A stretch of 64,000 nt of DNA from Bacteroidia bacterium. GTDB lineage: Bacteria; Bacteroidota; Bacteroidia; J057. Every line of letters starts with the position of its first letter. The stretch's first letter is position 1. Below, in pieces: positions 26,465 through 35,851 of this stretch. Under the pieces are notes generated by a model. The model was given only the letters and a program-made list of their open reading frames with translations. It searched no databases and had not been told where the DNA came from. Both the position numbers and the translations under genes were made by a program. The DNA is taken from assembly GCA_022760475.1 (NCBI GenBank), contig JALEFZ010000095.1, positions 1-64,000 on the forward strand, read 5' to 3'.

Positions 26465-29400
26465 TTATCTCAATACAAAGGAGCGGGACAGGAAGCTGAC
26501 TCCTGAACGAAGGGTTAATTTGTAAACTCCTTTAGGCAAACTTTCCAGTTTCAATGATTCACTTCCGGATAGGCTTTCCTTCAATGATTTTTGATAAACC
26601 AGTTTGCCATCAGTGCTGTAAATAGACATTTCAAAGGCCTCTTTTCTGATCAATTGGTAATCAAGGGTAAATTGTCCTTTGTTGGGGTTGGGATAAAGGC
26701 TAAAGGAACTGAAATTCTCACTTCTCTCGTTGGATACGGTAACACTGAACGAGGAAACCCTGGAGCATCCTACATTATCCGTTACAGTTACTGTCCCTGA
26801 GCCATCGACCAGGTTATTGACTACCCTGCCTGTATCTCCATTGCTCCAATTGTAAGTATATGGAGGGATACCTCCACTTGCATTGGCAGTCGCAGTGCTT
26901 CCATTTACAACAACCGAGTCTATCGAAAGGCTGTTGTTGAGGATTACCTCTACGCTATCTGTGGCTACATTTCCACAATAATCCATTACTGTAAGGACAT
27001 AAGTCGTGTCAGTAACATAGGTCAAGCTGGGCTGTGTAAGGCTCGCGTCGTTCAAGCCCAAGGCGGGAGACCACTCGTAGGAATACAGGTCAATATCTGC
27101 GCCTTTTCTTCCGATACCAAAGGCTTGAACTGCAGATCCTTGGGGAAACTCACCAAGGAAGGCACTTTCCGCGCCCAAGTTCAGGTCTATGAGCCTGTAT
27201 TCCGCCATATCGGTGCTGTCATTGAATGCTGCCAGGTAAAGTAGCCCTGTTTCAGGGTCAAAATCAGCATCTTGAATGAAGTTGGCATCGAAGCCTACAT
27301 TCCCAAGCTCTTGAACCTCGAGCGTTGTAGGGTTTATGCTAAGGAGTTGATCAGAAAGTGCATCCAGGCTGTACATTTGCCCCTGATTATCAATGGCAAG
27401 CCAAAGTGGGATATCAATTTCAAGTTCCCCAATGCTATCTAATTGTGCTGTAGAGGTATTGATTTCGAATAGGAAACTCCCCAAAGATCCTGTTCTGATG
27501 GCAAAAAGTTTCGAACTGCTAGGGTCATATGAGAGTCCCAGCCAAAGTTGGTTCGCAGGGGTAAAGAAGCTACCTACCTGATTGACCTTCGAACTATCAA
27601 TATCAAAACTGAACAAGATTCCTGCAGAGGTATCCTGCCCAATCAAGTAAAATGTGTTTCCATCTACATCTCCGGCAAAAAACTCCTGAGTTGAAGTAGT
27701 CAATTGTGTATTGTTATCTACCAGATTCACTTCCTGCTGGAATATCTGATCCAAAGCAAAGCCATATGCCCTAGGCAGCAAAGGCTGTAGGCTTCCACCC
27801 ATGGCTGCAGGATCTACTCCCAATTGGATATTGGTCGAAGGTGTATCACAGATATATTGATCTTGTCCTGCAAAGGCAATCAGAGTTGTAGGCTCGACTA
27901 TGCTCAAGTTGAGTGTGTGGGTGGTATCACATACATCAGTTACCGTAACTGAATAGTTTCCAGCTTTCAAGCCCGATACGATCGAACTGCTGTCTCCCGT
28001 ACTCCATGAGTAGGAATAAGGAGAACGGCCACCACCTGCCAGAATGATTCCCAAGCCAGTGCTATCTCCATTACAAGAAATATCCTCAGTGATCAGATTG
28101 CTAGCCAAGACAGGCTGTGGCAAGAGATCAACAGAACCTATAGCTGTAGAATCACAGAAATCTGTTACCGTTACGATAAAGTTTCCTAAACCAACGCTAT
28201 CAATGACCATGGTAGAATCCCCATTGTTCCAACTGAAAGAATAAGGTCCAGCTCCACCTTCTACGTTCACCATGATTTGGCCGTCCAGGTCATTGGCACA
28301 GGTAGGATTTGAGGTATCAAATTCCAATTTGATTGGACCTGTTTGAATTTCATTGATGGAGATGCTGTAGAAACCTGATTGATTGAGGAAACCATCTACA
28401 AGTATGAAGTAACTATCTCCGGGTGTCAGACAGTTTACATCCAAAACAGAGGAGAAACGGTTCAGGGTCGTGGTACATCCTGAGGCGTCGTCATCATTTC
28501 CAGCGATAAAGCTAAAGTTTTGGAATCCATCACAAGTATCCCCACTGAAAACCGCCAACTGGGTATCAAAATCAGTCGTACCAGCTCCACCATTGCAAAG
28601 GTCAATCCTTACAGATCCGGAAGTCGGAGCTACAAAGCTATGCCAAGTAGTCGTACGCAGAGAATTTTCAAACCATGCAAAATTTCCTTCTCCATCGCCT
28701 ACTGGTATGTTCACCAGCGTATCCTCACCCGGTTCAGTCGTTGCTGACAGGTTGAAGTAATCGTAGATCATGCCATCAACAGGGATTGCAATGGCATCGC
28801 ATACTTTATCATTAGATGGCAGGAAGGCCTCTTCCACAGCGATACAGAATGTTCCTTCAGTTCCATTGTATCCAGAGACCTGAACATAGTAGGTTACACC
28901 TGCATCAACAGGTACCCCTTCAATGAATGCATTGAACTGGAGCGTAGAACCGTTGTCCTGGCTACACTCCAATTCTACCAAATCGGATAGGTTGCTACAG
29001 TTTCCTCCTGGCAGGGCATAAACAGACATTTCAGTATCGTCATTGGTTCCCATGGAATCAATATCTGTCGTAATGCTCACTGCTCCTGTGCTAGGGCCTA
29101 CAAAAGAAAACCAAACACTGTTAGCTCCTCCCACAAAACAACTTCCCGTTGGCTCGCCTATCTCCAAGGTAGCATTGGTATTGTCAAAATTACCTTGACA
29201 TGGAGCTCCTACAGTCAAAGAAATTGCATCACATAAGTTATCGTTAACAGGATAAACAATGCCTCCCGCAGAACTTACTTCGATACAAAAACTTCCGCTA
29301 CCACCCGAAACAGCTACATAATATGTATCACCTGGAATTACCCTGGTTGTATCAATCGTAGAACCATTCGTCCCATTTCCCCTTGCACAAGCAATCTCAA

Positions 29401-30208
29401 AAAGGTCGGAAAGATTTGTGCAATTACCTCCTGGCAATGCAAAGAGAGTTAAATCCGTTACCGTATTGCTTCCTCCTACATTTACATCCGTAGTAATTTC
29501 AACTGCGCCTGCGGCTGGAGCAACAAATGAAAACCAAACCGTATTGTTATCACTGGTACACGATCCTAGTGGTTCACCTACCTCGAAAAATGCATTTACA
29601 TTCTGACCATTGCTCATGCCATTACAGGAAGAGTCTACTCCCAACACGATGGCATTACAAAGGGTATCATTCGCAGGTGGAGCGGGTACAGGTGATGGCA
29701 CTTCATCCACCGTAACACAGAATGACCCTTGGGTATTTCCCCAGCCGGAGACTGCTACATAGTAAGTTGTCCCTGGAACTACCGGGGCTTCATCAATTGT
29801 AGAATTGAAAAAGACAGGAGCCATGTTGTCGTCCTGCTTACATGCAATCAAGCTAAGCCCTGAAAGGTTGGTACACTGTCCCGAATTTAGGGCATACATG
29901 GCAATTTCAGTATCCATATTGGTACCAATGGCATAATTGGTACTGATTTTTACCCTTCCCGAAGCAGGTCCGACAAAGCTGTACCAAACAGTATTGATTG
30001 CTCCTGAGAAACAGGAAGGATTGGGTTCTCCATTTTGAATAGAGGCACCTGTGTTATCTCCATTGGGGATACCGTTGCAGCCTGCCCCAACAATCAGCGG
30101 GACAGCATTGCAGAGGTCATCGTTCGCAGGTTGGGCCAACAGCCCAGCTCCAAAAAGCAGGAAAGTCAGGAATAGGCCAGTCGAAAGATTCGAAACAAAT
30201 GTTTTCAT
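26465..30208 (-). CDS. T9SS cargo protein with four PPC-like, SprB-like and nested propeller domains
   Basis: A 1247-residue secreted protein. After the signal peptide (to LLAQ, residue 26) come four repeats of about 140 residues, each starting NDxxCxAI and containing VWFSFVxP, similar to bacterial pre-peptidase C-terminal domains. Two SprB-like repeats follow (GAGPYSFSWNNGDS, GRSPYSYSWSTGDS). An Ig-like domain then begins (QYICDTPSTNIQLG) but is interrupted by about 240 propeller-like residues (LWLGLSYDPSSSKLF, LWLAIDNQGQMY, DADFDPETGLLY) before YSYEWSPALGLNDAS resumes it. A third SprB-like repeat and the T9SS tail (LYPNPNKGQF) close the protein. It is a paralogue of the next gene upstream. 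The start is the ATG at 30208. Likely an adhesin; ligand unknown. Confidence 0.9.
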   Translation of the reverse strand: MKTFVSNLSTGLFLTFLLFGAGLLAQPANDDLCNAVPLIVGAGCNGIPNGDNTGASIQNGEPNPSCFSGAINTVWYSFVGPASGRVKISTNYAIGTNMDTEIAMYALNSGQCTNLSGLSLIACKQDDNMAPVFFNSTIDEAPVVPGTTYYVAVSGWGNTQGSFCVTVDEVPSPVPAPPANDTLCNAIVLGVDSSCNGMSNGQNVNAFFEVGEPLGSCTSDNNTVWFSFVAPAAGAVEITTDVNVGGSNTVTDLTLFALPGGNCTNLSDLFEIACARGNGTNGSTIDTTRVIPGDTYYVAVSGGSGSFCIEVSSAGGIVYPVNDNLCDAISLTVGAPCQGNFDNTNATLEIGEPTGSCFVGGANSVWFSFVGPSTGAVSITTDIDSMGTNDDTEMSVYALPGGNCSNLSDLVELECSQDNGSTLQFNAFIEGVPVDAGVTYYVQVSGYNGTEGTFCIAVEEAFLPSNDKVCDAIAIPVDGMIYDYFNLSATTEPGEDTLVNIPVGDGEGNFAWFENSLRTTTWHSFVAPTSGSVRIDLCNGGAGTTDFDTQLAVFSGDTCDGFQNFSFIAGNDDDASGCTTTLNRFSSVLDVNCLTPGDSYFILVDGFLNQSGFYSISINEIQTGPIKLEFDTSNPTCANDLDGQIMVNVEGGAGPYSFSWNNGDSTMVIDSVGLGNFIVTVTDFCDSTAIGSVDLLPQPVLASNLITEDISCNGDSTGLGIILAGGGRSPYSYSWSTGDSSSIVSGLKAGNYSVTVTDVCDTTHTLNLSIVEPTTLIAFAGQDQYICDTPSTNIQLGVDPAAMGGSLQPLLPRAYGFALDQIFQQEVNLVDNNTQLTTSTQEFFAGDVDGNTFYLIGQDTSAGILFSFDIDSSKVNQVGSFFTPANQLWLGLSYDPSSSKLFAIRTGSLGSFLFEINTSTAQLDSIGELEIDIPLWLAIDNQGQMYSLDALSDQLLSINPTTLEVQELGNVGFDANFIQDADFDPETGLLYLAAFNDSTDMAEYRLIDLNLGAESAFLGEFPQGSAVQAFGIGRKGADIDLYSYEWSPALGLNDASLTQPSLTYVTDTTYVLTVMDYCGNVATDSVEVILNNSLSIDSVVVNGSTATANASGGIPPYTYNWSNGDTGRVVNNLVDGSGTVTVTDNVGCSRVSSFSVTVSNERSENFSSFSLYPNPNKGQFTLDYQLIRKEAFEMSIYSTDGKLVYQKSLKESLSGSESLKLESLPKGVYKLTLRSGVSFLSRSFVLR

Positions 30209-30384
30209 TTTTGGGATAAGGCGGTTTAGTTGAATGGTGATGAAGCACAACAAGTCATTGTCTTCATATGGCCCCTGCCTACCTAGCAACCTACGATAGC
30301 ATTAAGGGGGCTTTTTATTTGTGCAAAGGTTATACCGAAACATACTTAAAACGAAAAAAGATCAAAGAGCTGAAATTTTTACAC

Positions 30385-30417
30385 AAAAAAATCGGAGCAA
30401 GAAAGACTTGCTCCGAT
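30385..30417 (-). terminator. Terminator of the 754-residue cargo gene
   Basis: A perfect 11-bp stem, ATCGGAGCAAG with CTTGCTCCGAT, and a run of T on the minus strand. It separates the two paralogous cargo genes, so they are not simply one operon. Confidence 0.85.
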
Positions 30418-30438
30418 CCAATCTTATATGTGAGTGAA

Positions 30439-32703
30439 TTATTTCTTCACAATCTTTTTATTTACAGTTCCCTCAGAAGTAGAAACCTGAAGAACATACA
30501 TACCACCTGGAAGGTCGCTGATGTCCATTCTGAATTCCTCTCCCAAAGTTCCGTTCAATGTTCTGGCATTTACCTGAGCACCTTTGGCATCCAACAATTT
30601 CACCAAAACATCTTCTCTCTTAATGGTCTCGATGCTGATGAATAGGAAATTACTGGCGGGGTTTGGATAGACCTCCAACTGGCTAAGTCCGAAGGCAACC
30701 AACTCTTCATTTGAAGTGGGGCCTACCACAAAAACATCACCAGAGACAACAGTACCACAGGTATCTGAAACAGTATAAGTGTAGGTAGAATCTCCTTGAA
30801 GGCCTGAAATGGTTTCAGAAGTAGCTCCTGTATTCCAGCTAATGGTATATGGAGGCACACCGTCTACAAGGGTAACAGTGGCTGAACCATTTCCGGTTCC
30901 GTCATCCGCAGTTGAGCTTGCATTTACAGTTAGGTTCTCTTGAACCTGTACAAAGATGGTATCACGAGCAATGTCTCCACACTCATCTCTTACGATTACC
31001 TGATAAGGAGGGAAACCTGCAGGAGGATTCACAGTAGGATTCGCACCATTGATATCAGTGATGAAGTTGTTCGGAGTCCAGGTATATGAGTACTCTGTAT
31101 TGGAAGCTGGCTCAATGCCGAATGTAGTGATAAAAGTACCACCTGCGTAAGCTCCGATAGGTACACTAAGGCCGGTAGTAACATCTACAGCACTCAACAA
31201 ACTTCTGGTATCATTTTGTCCAGCAGATACCATGTAAAGCTGATTGGTAATAGGATCGAAGTCAGCGTCCTGAACATCTACGAAGAAGATTTCAGTTCCC
31301 AGGTAACCAATGTTGGTAACTTCAGCTGTGGTTTTGTTGATGCTAACAAGGTTATCATTCAAGGTCTCACCTGCGTAGAGGTTACCGTTGTTATCACAAG
31401 CCAACCACAATGGAAGGGCGTCAACTCCTCTTAGGGTATCTACAATTGTAGCTGCACCAGAAGCGATGTCGATGGTATACAGGATGGGGAAGAATCCACC
31501 AAATCCGGTAGTCGCATACATGGTGCTGGTAGTTGGGTCAAAAGCCATTCCCAACCAGAACTGGTTTGGCTGAAGCACGCCGGTTGGGCTACCTACAGGT
31601 GTAGCTGTACCGTTGGTTGTATTGATTGCATACAGTTGATCAGTTGCATTGTCAAGGGTAAAGAAAGCACCGAAGGCAAAATCACCACATCTTACATCAG
31701 ATAAAGCTGAGTATGTAACAGGGTTGATTGGCTGGTTAGGCTGACGAATCTTATGGCGTATTCCTTGTGGGCCATTCTGATCCAGTCTAGTGGCAAATGA
31801 GTTTGCAGGTACCAAAGGTACACCACCTTTTACCTGAAGGTCTTCACCAATGTTTACAGAACCTCCCTTACACATCAAAACTGTATCAGGACCAGATACA
31901 ACCAATGGGCTGCTTCCAGGGTCATTGACTACAATTGTGGCAGTACGGGCAGAGTCACAACCATCTCTTACAGTTACGGTATAGGTACCAGGTCCAACGT
32001 TTGGCAAGAAGCTATTTGACGATCCTGTATTCCATAGGTAGGTATAGTTCAAGTCTCCACCTGAAGCAGCAACTGCTGCGATTCCATCACCTGTATTGGT
32101 ACAAGTCGGGTCAAGAGAAAATGGACTTACAGAAAGCACAGAAGCAGGAATTTCAGACATTACCAGTCCAAATCTACCTGTGCTGTCAAAGGTTGTACCG
32201 GATACCCATCCGTCTACAATTAGATAATATTCAGCACCTGGAACCAGACAGTTAACCTCGATGATAGAAGCCCACTCGTCTCCCACTGGACATCTTCCAT
32301 CAATATCGTCATTGGCTCCTCTTAGGTTAAAGGAAGAGAAATTGTTACAGTCAGTAACTTCATAAACCGCCAACTGGGTATCAAAATCAGTACTGTCATT
32401 ACATAGGTCAAATTTGATTGCACCCGAAGGAGGAGCAATGAAAGTAAACCAAACAGAGTGAGTAATTCCGCTCTCATTCCAGGTAGTACCAGCAGGACCA
32501 TTGGTAGAAGGAGCAATCAAATCCTCCCCAGCCTGGGTACCAGCACCAATGTTGGTATACATTAACAGGGTGTCGAAATCGGTAATAGCGATGGCATTAC
32601 ATACACTATCATTTACAGGTGCCGTCTGGGCCATCAGCGATCCTGAAAAGCTCAGGATGCTTCCTACAGCCGCCACCAACAAAAAAGTAAAAACCTTCTT
32701 CAT
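30439..32703 (-). CDS. T9SS cargo protein, shorter paralogue with nested propeller
   Basis: A 754-residue secreted protein with signal peptide to LMAQ (residue 26). It has one NDxxCNAI domain (TPVNDSVCNAIAI/HSVWFTFIAPP), one SprB-like repeat (LNYTYLWNTGSSNSF), an Ig-like domain split by a propeller-like insert (FWLGMAFDPTTSTMY, LWLACDNNGNLY, DADFDPITNQLY), a second SprB-like repeat (VPPYTISWNTGATS) and a T9SS tail (VYPNPASNFL to NKKIVKK). Domain order equals that of its neighbour with three fewer N-terminal repeats, which points to tandem duplication followed by repeat gain or loss. Confidence 0.9.
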   Translation of the reverse strand: MKKVFTFLLVAAVGSILSFSGSLMAQTAPVNDSVCNAIAITDFDTLLMYTNIGAGTQAGEDLIAPSTNGPAGTTWNESGITHSVWFTFIAPPSGAIKFDLCNDSTDFDTQLAVYEVTDCNNFSSFNLRGANDDIDGRCPVGDEWASIIEVNCLVPGAEYYLIVDGWVSGTTFDSTGRFGLVMSEIPASVLSVSPFSLDPTCTNTGDGIAAVAASGGDLNYTYLWNTGSSNSFLPNVGPGTYTVTVRDGCDSARTATIVVNDPGSSPLVVSGPDTVLMCKGGSVNIGEDLQVKGGVPLVPANSFATRLDQNGPQGIRHKIRQPNQPINPVTYSALSDVRCGDFAFGAFFTLDNATDQLYAINTTNGTATPVGSPTGVLQPNQFWLGMAFDPTTSTMYATTGFGGFFPILYTIDIASGAATIVDTLRGVDALPLWLACDNNGNLYAGETLNDNLVSINKTTAEVTNIGYLGTEIFFVDVQDADFDPITNQLYMVSAGQNDTRSLLSAVDVTTGLSVPIGAYAGGTFITTFGIEPASNTEYSYTWTPNNFITDINGANPTVNPPAGFPPYQVIVRDECGDIARDTIFVQVQENLTVNASSTADDGTGNGSATVTLVDGVPPYTISWNTGATSETISGLQGDSTYTYTVSDTCGTVVSGDVFVVGPTSNEELVAFGLSQLEVYPNPASNFLFISIETIKREDVLVKLLDAKGAQVNARTLNGTLGEEFRMDISDLPGGMYVLQVSTSEGTVNKKIVKK

Positions 32704-32829
32704 ACAGTAGTTTTGGTTAGGTTAAGGTAATAGCTTTGTAAACTAAACCTAAATGTAACAAGAATACATGTTGGGGACAAAATATTTCACTATGTCCCAA
32801 TAAAAATTGAAAGCCCAAAGAATACCGAA

Positions 32830-33414
32830 ATGGAACTAAGATTCAGCGCCCACCTCTATGAGGCCGGAATAGACGAGGCGGGAAGGGGTTGTCTGGCAGG
32901 ACCAGTTGTGGCAGCAGCTGTCATTCTTCCAGATGGATTTGAGCATCCCATACTCACAGATTCTAAAAAGCTCAGCCACGACCAACGGATGAACATTCGT
33001 CCTTATATACTCGAACATGCCATTGCATGGGGTGTAGGGATGAAGTCCGCCTCCAGAATCGACGAAATAAACATCCTTCAGGCAAATTTTGAGGCCATGC
33101 ATGAGGCGATTGAAGCATTGGGACAAGAACCCAGCTTTATCTCCATTGATGGCAACAAATTCAAGCCTTTTGAAGAGATTCCCTTCGAATGTGTAGTCAA
33201 GGGAGATGCCAAATACACCAACATCGCCGCAGCTTCCATCCTTGCTAAGACCTATAGAGATGAGGTAATGGTATTCCTTCACGAAAAATATCCCGAATAC
33301 GGCTGGGATGGCAACAAGGGCTACCCAACGAAAAAACATAAGATCGCCATCCGAGAGCACGGCCCAAGTCCTTTTCACAGACAATCATTCAATTGGAAAT
33401 TGCCAGAGGATTGA
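32830..33414 (+). CDS. rnhB: Ribonuclease HII
   Basis: Cuts RNA in RNA-DNA hybrids, including single ribonucleotides. The acidic active site is present: YEAGIDEAGRGCLAGP (Asp and Glu), LTDSKKLS, ISIDGNKF and KGDAKYTNIAAASILAKTYRD. The C-terminal GWDGNKGYPTKKH and HRQSF are also typical. Length 194 matches RNase HII. It is monocistronic; an imperfect inverted repeat (TTGGGGACA with TGTCCCAA) lies 30-60 bp upstream. Confidence 0.96.
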   Translation: MELRFSAHLYEAGIDEAGRGCLAGPVVAAAVILPDGFEHPILTDSKKLSHDQRMNIRPYILEHAIAWGVGMKSASRIDEINILQANFEAMHEAIEALGQEPSFISIDGNKFKPFEEIPFECVVKGDAKYTNIAAASILAKTYRDEVMVFLHEKYPEYGWDGNKGYPTKKHKIAIREHGPSPFHRQSFNWKLPED

Positions 33415-33662
33415 AGAGTAAAAAGAAGGTAATCCTAAAGTGGACCTATAATATAAGCTCACTTTCATGTAGGTTATTAAGTAGAAAGGCTATTCCATAT
33501 ACTCTTTCTATAAAGTTAAAAAATCTACGTTCATTTTCATGAGAATACAGAAGAGAACAACCGCTGGAATAAATATATTCTATACCTGCTTCTTCCCAAA
33601 AAATCAGGTAATTCATTTAAGAATTGACCATTTTAGACTTAAGAACTTATCAAAATAGACCC

Positions 33663-34130
33663 ATGCAAATTCTCAAATTCCTCCTCATCTCCAGTCTTTT
33701 CCTCCTCCTTTCCTGCCAACAGACAGCTGTCAATCAGGATAAGCCTACCAAAGTAGAATACTTCGCCCCTCCATCATCAGGAGCCGAAAAAATCCCTTAT
33801 TCAGAAGTCGTAAAGGCGGGAAACACCCTCTACCTCGCAGGAAAAATCGGCAGAAAGCCTGGTGAGCCAGAGGTCGTCCCTGGAGGTATAGAAGCAGAGA
33901 CCCGCCAATCCCTCGAAAACATTCAGGTCATCCTCTCCAAGCATGGAGCTACCATGGATGATGTGGTCAAATGCACCGTCTTCCTCACAGACATCAACGA
34001 ATGGGGCCGGATGAATGAAGTCTACAAGACTTTCTTTGAGGAGCATTTTCCTGCAAGATCAGCCGTAGGCGTAGATGCCCTCGCCAAAGGCGCAAGGGTT
34101 GAAATAGAATGTATCGCAGTCCTGCCTTAA
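33663..34130 (+). CDS. RidA family lipoprotein
   Basis: RidA proteins hydrolyse reactive enamines and imines in the cytoplasm. This one keeps the fold and the key arginine (GARVEIECIAVLP) and the DVVKCTVFLTDINEW and YKTFFEEHFPARSAVGV blocks. Unusually it starts with a lipoprotein signal: MQILKFLLISSLFLLLSCQQ, lipobox LLSC, so the mature protein should be anchored in a membrane outside the cytoplasm. I use the ATG at 33663 because the signal begins there; a TTG- or ATG-led frame 13 codons earlier adds nothing. Its stop overlaps the convergent next gene by 4 bp. Confidence 0.88.
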   Translation: MQILKFLLISSLFLLLSCQQTAVNQDKPTKVEYFAPPSSGAEKIPYSEVVKAGNTLYLAGKIGRKPGEPEVVPGGIEAETRQSLENIQVILSKHGATMDDVVKCTVFLTDINEWGRMNEVYKTFFEEHFPARSAVGVDALAKGARVEIECIAVLP

Positions 34131-34897
34131 TCTTTCAGGAGGTGGGCCAGCCTTCTGGCCAGATTTTGGGGGAGGGATTGGAGCCTGAGAGCATTACGAG
34201 GATTATTTCGTTCGAATAGAATATAATCGCTATGGCTTTCATTGGCTTTGGCAGAGGAGGGAAATTTCCCAACAAACTTCTCTTCACCAACCTCATAGGT
34301 AAACTTTTCCTTTGCTGCACTATGGGTAATTGCCCCGCTTGATGGAGTTTTCACTCCAATCACTACCTGAAAGTCTTTCAAGATCCGGACTGTTCTCCTT
34401 GTTCTTTTCATACTTATCAAAATGAATATGGAACCAAGTACAGGGAAAATGCTCCAAAACACATAGATCCACAAAAAGGTGAATTGCTGAAGCCTGGTAT
34501 CCTTAATTTTGGCTATTCGTGGATTTTTTTTAACAAAAACCACCTCCACCCTTTCTCCCTTTTCCAGTGTTAGTTTAGAAGAATATGAATATCCACCTTT
34601 CTGCACTCCATTGTCATCACTAAAGGTAAAGCCATATTGCCATATAGTTCTGGTCTTTCCCCTTGGCCCCTCTACTCCACGCTTATGTCTCGAAATGACC
34701 TCCCCTTCAGTATGGACTACCTCCTCGGTATAAAATTGGATAAAATCAGTTGATTGGATGAGTTGATCAGGCATAATGATGGCCAAATAGACCACAGGAA
34801 CTCCACCCATTAGCAGAAACCAGAGACCACCAATTGCATGTCCCCACTTGAAGAAAATCTGAACGTTGTCACCAAAAACGGTTTTGTAACTGGGCAT
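34127..34897 (-). CDS. DUF3592-like membrane protein, paralogue 1
   Basis: A 256-residue membrane protein with two hydrophobic regions (about residues 20-43 and 142-165) flanking an extracytoplasmic beta domain: GEVISRHKR, TIWQYGFTFSDDNG, GYSYSS, and EKGERVEVVFVKKNPRIAKIK. This order is typical of DUF3592. A second beta segment follows the last helix. Function unknown. It shares this layout with the next gene upstream, 57 bp away. Confidence 0.65.
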   Translation of the reverse strand: MPSYKTVFGDNVQIFFKWGHAIGGLWFLLMGGVPVVYLAIIMPDQLIQSTDFIQFYTEEVVHTEGEVISRHKRGVEGPRGKTRTIWQYGFTFSDDNGVQKGGYSYSSKLTLEKGERVEVVFVKKNPRIAKIKDTRLQQFTFLWIYVFWSIFPVLGSIFILISMKRTRRTVRILKDFQVVIGVKTPSSGAITHSAAKEKFTYEVGEEKFVGKFPSSAKANESHSDYILFERNNPRNALRLQSLPQNLARRLAHLLKD

Positions 34898-34954
34898 AAC
34901 TCAAGATCTTTTTTCAGGAAAATCAATCCAGCCTAATTCTAAATCCTTTTACAT

Positions 34955-35728
34955 TCAGCATTTGTTAGCCTTAAGTAGAATTTTCTTCACAATAGGATCA
35001 GGTATTGAACCCAACAAAATAGCTTGTTTGGGATCAGTTCTTTGGTAAAGAATCCAGTCTGTACCTAAAGACTTTTCATCATTGAGTCGCTTAAATTTTC
35101 GGAGAAGCGTTTTTCCCTGGACCTCGTAGCTGTAACTAATAACTGAAGGAGTGAATGAACTCTTGGAATTTTTCTTAGATTTCTGGCCTTCACTTAATTC
35201 AAAGTCTTTCAATATTTGCTCAAGTCGAGATTTCCAGACGCCGTTCGCTGCATAAAAGATAATTGCGAAAATGGGAGCTGCACAACAAAAGAAAAATATC
35301 CAGCCTACAGAGAATGTATACCTATTGCTTCCCTTTATTTTTGAGAAGCCAGGATTTGAAATTAGGAACTTCACTTCAACAGTGTCTCCTTTTTCAAAAA
35401 TCAGCTCGGTAGAATAAGATTCCCCCTCAAAAAGCGTCCCATGCTGATCCTCAAAACTAAAGCCATATCTCCAAATAGGCTTCATGTTGGGTCTCGTTCC
35501 CCTGCTCCCAATAATTCCCTTTGTAAGAACTACTCCTTTCGACCGTGCACTCTTCTTCCATAAAAATTGCATAGGTTGAGCAGGGTTTGAAGCATCCCCG
35601 GGAAGGAAAATGGCTATCGGTATTAGCGGAATTAAACATATTACCAAAAACCAAAGAAATCCTTTTCCTTTTCCAAGGTGGAAAAAGATCCAAATTCGCT
35701 CAAACCAATTAAGTTTGTAGGTATTCAT
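34955..35728 (-). CDS. DUF3592-like membrane protein, paralogue 2
   Basis: A 257-residue relative of the gene downstream. Shared marks are GVVLTKG, PIWRYGFSFEDQHG, ESYSTELIFEKGDTVEVKFLISNPGFSKIKG, a second membrane region and a C-terminal ILYQRTDPKQAILL matching ILFERNNPRNALRL of paralogue 1. The two form a tandem, co-directional pair and are probably co-transcribed. No catalytic motif is visible. Confidence 0.65.
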   Translation of the reverse strand: MNTYKLNWFERIWIFFHLGKGKGFLWFLVICLIPLIPIAIFLPGDASNPAQPMQFLWKKSARSKGVVLTKGIIGSRGTRPNMKPIWRYGFSFEDQHGTLFEGESYSTELIFEKGDTVEVKFLISNPGFSKIKGSNRYTFSVGWIFFFCCAAPIFAIIFYAANGVWKSRLEQILKDFELSEGQKSKKNSKSSFTPSVISYSYEVQGKTLLRKFKRLNDEKSLGTDWILYQRTDPKQAILLGSIPDPIVKKILLKANKC

Positions 35729-35851
35729 GAACGACCAGATTAAATCTGCTTAGCAAATGATAGGATATACTGTTTGCTATTTGTTTAATAATCATTCTCC
35801 AAGGAAGAAGTTTACTTCTTCAAGGAAAAACGTATTTGAAACACCAAAACT

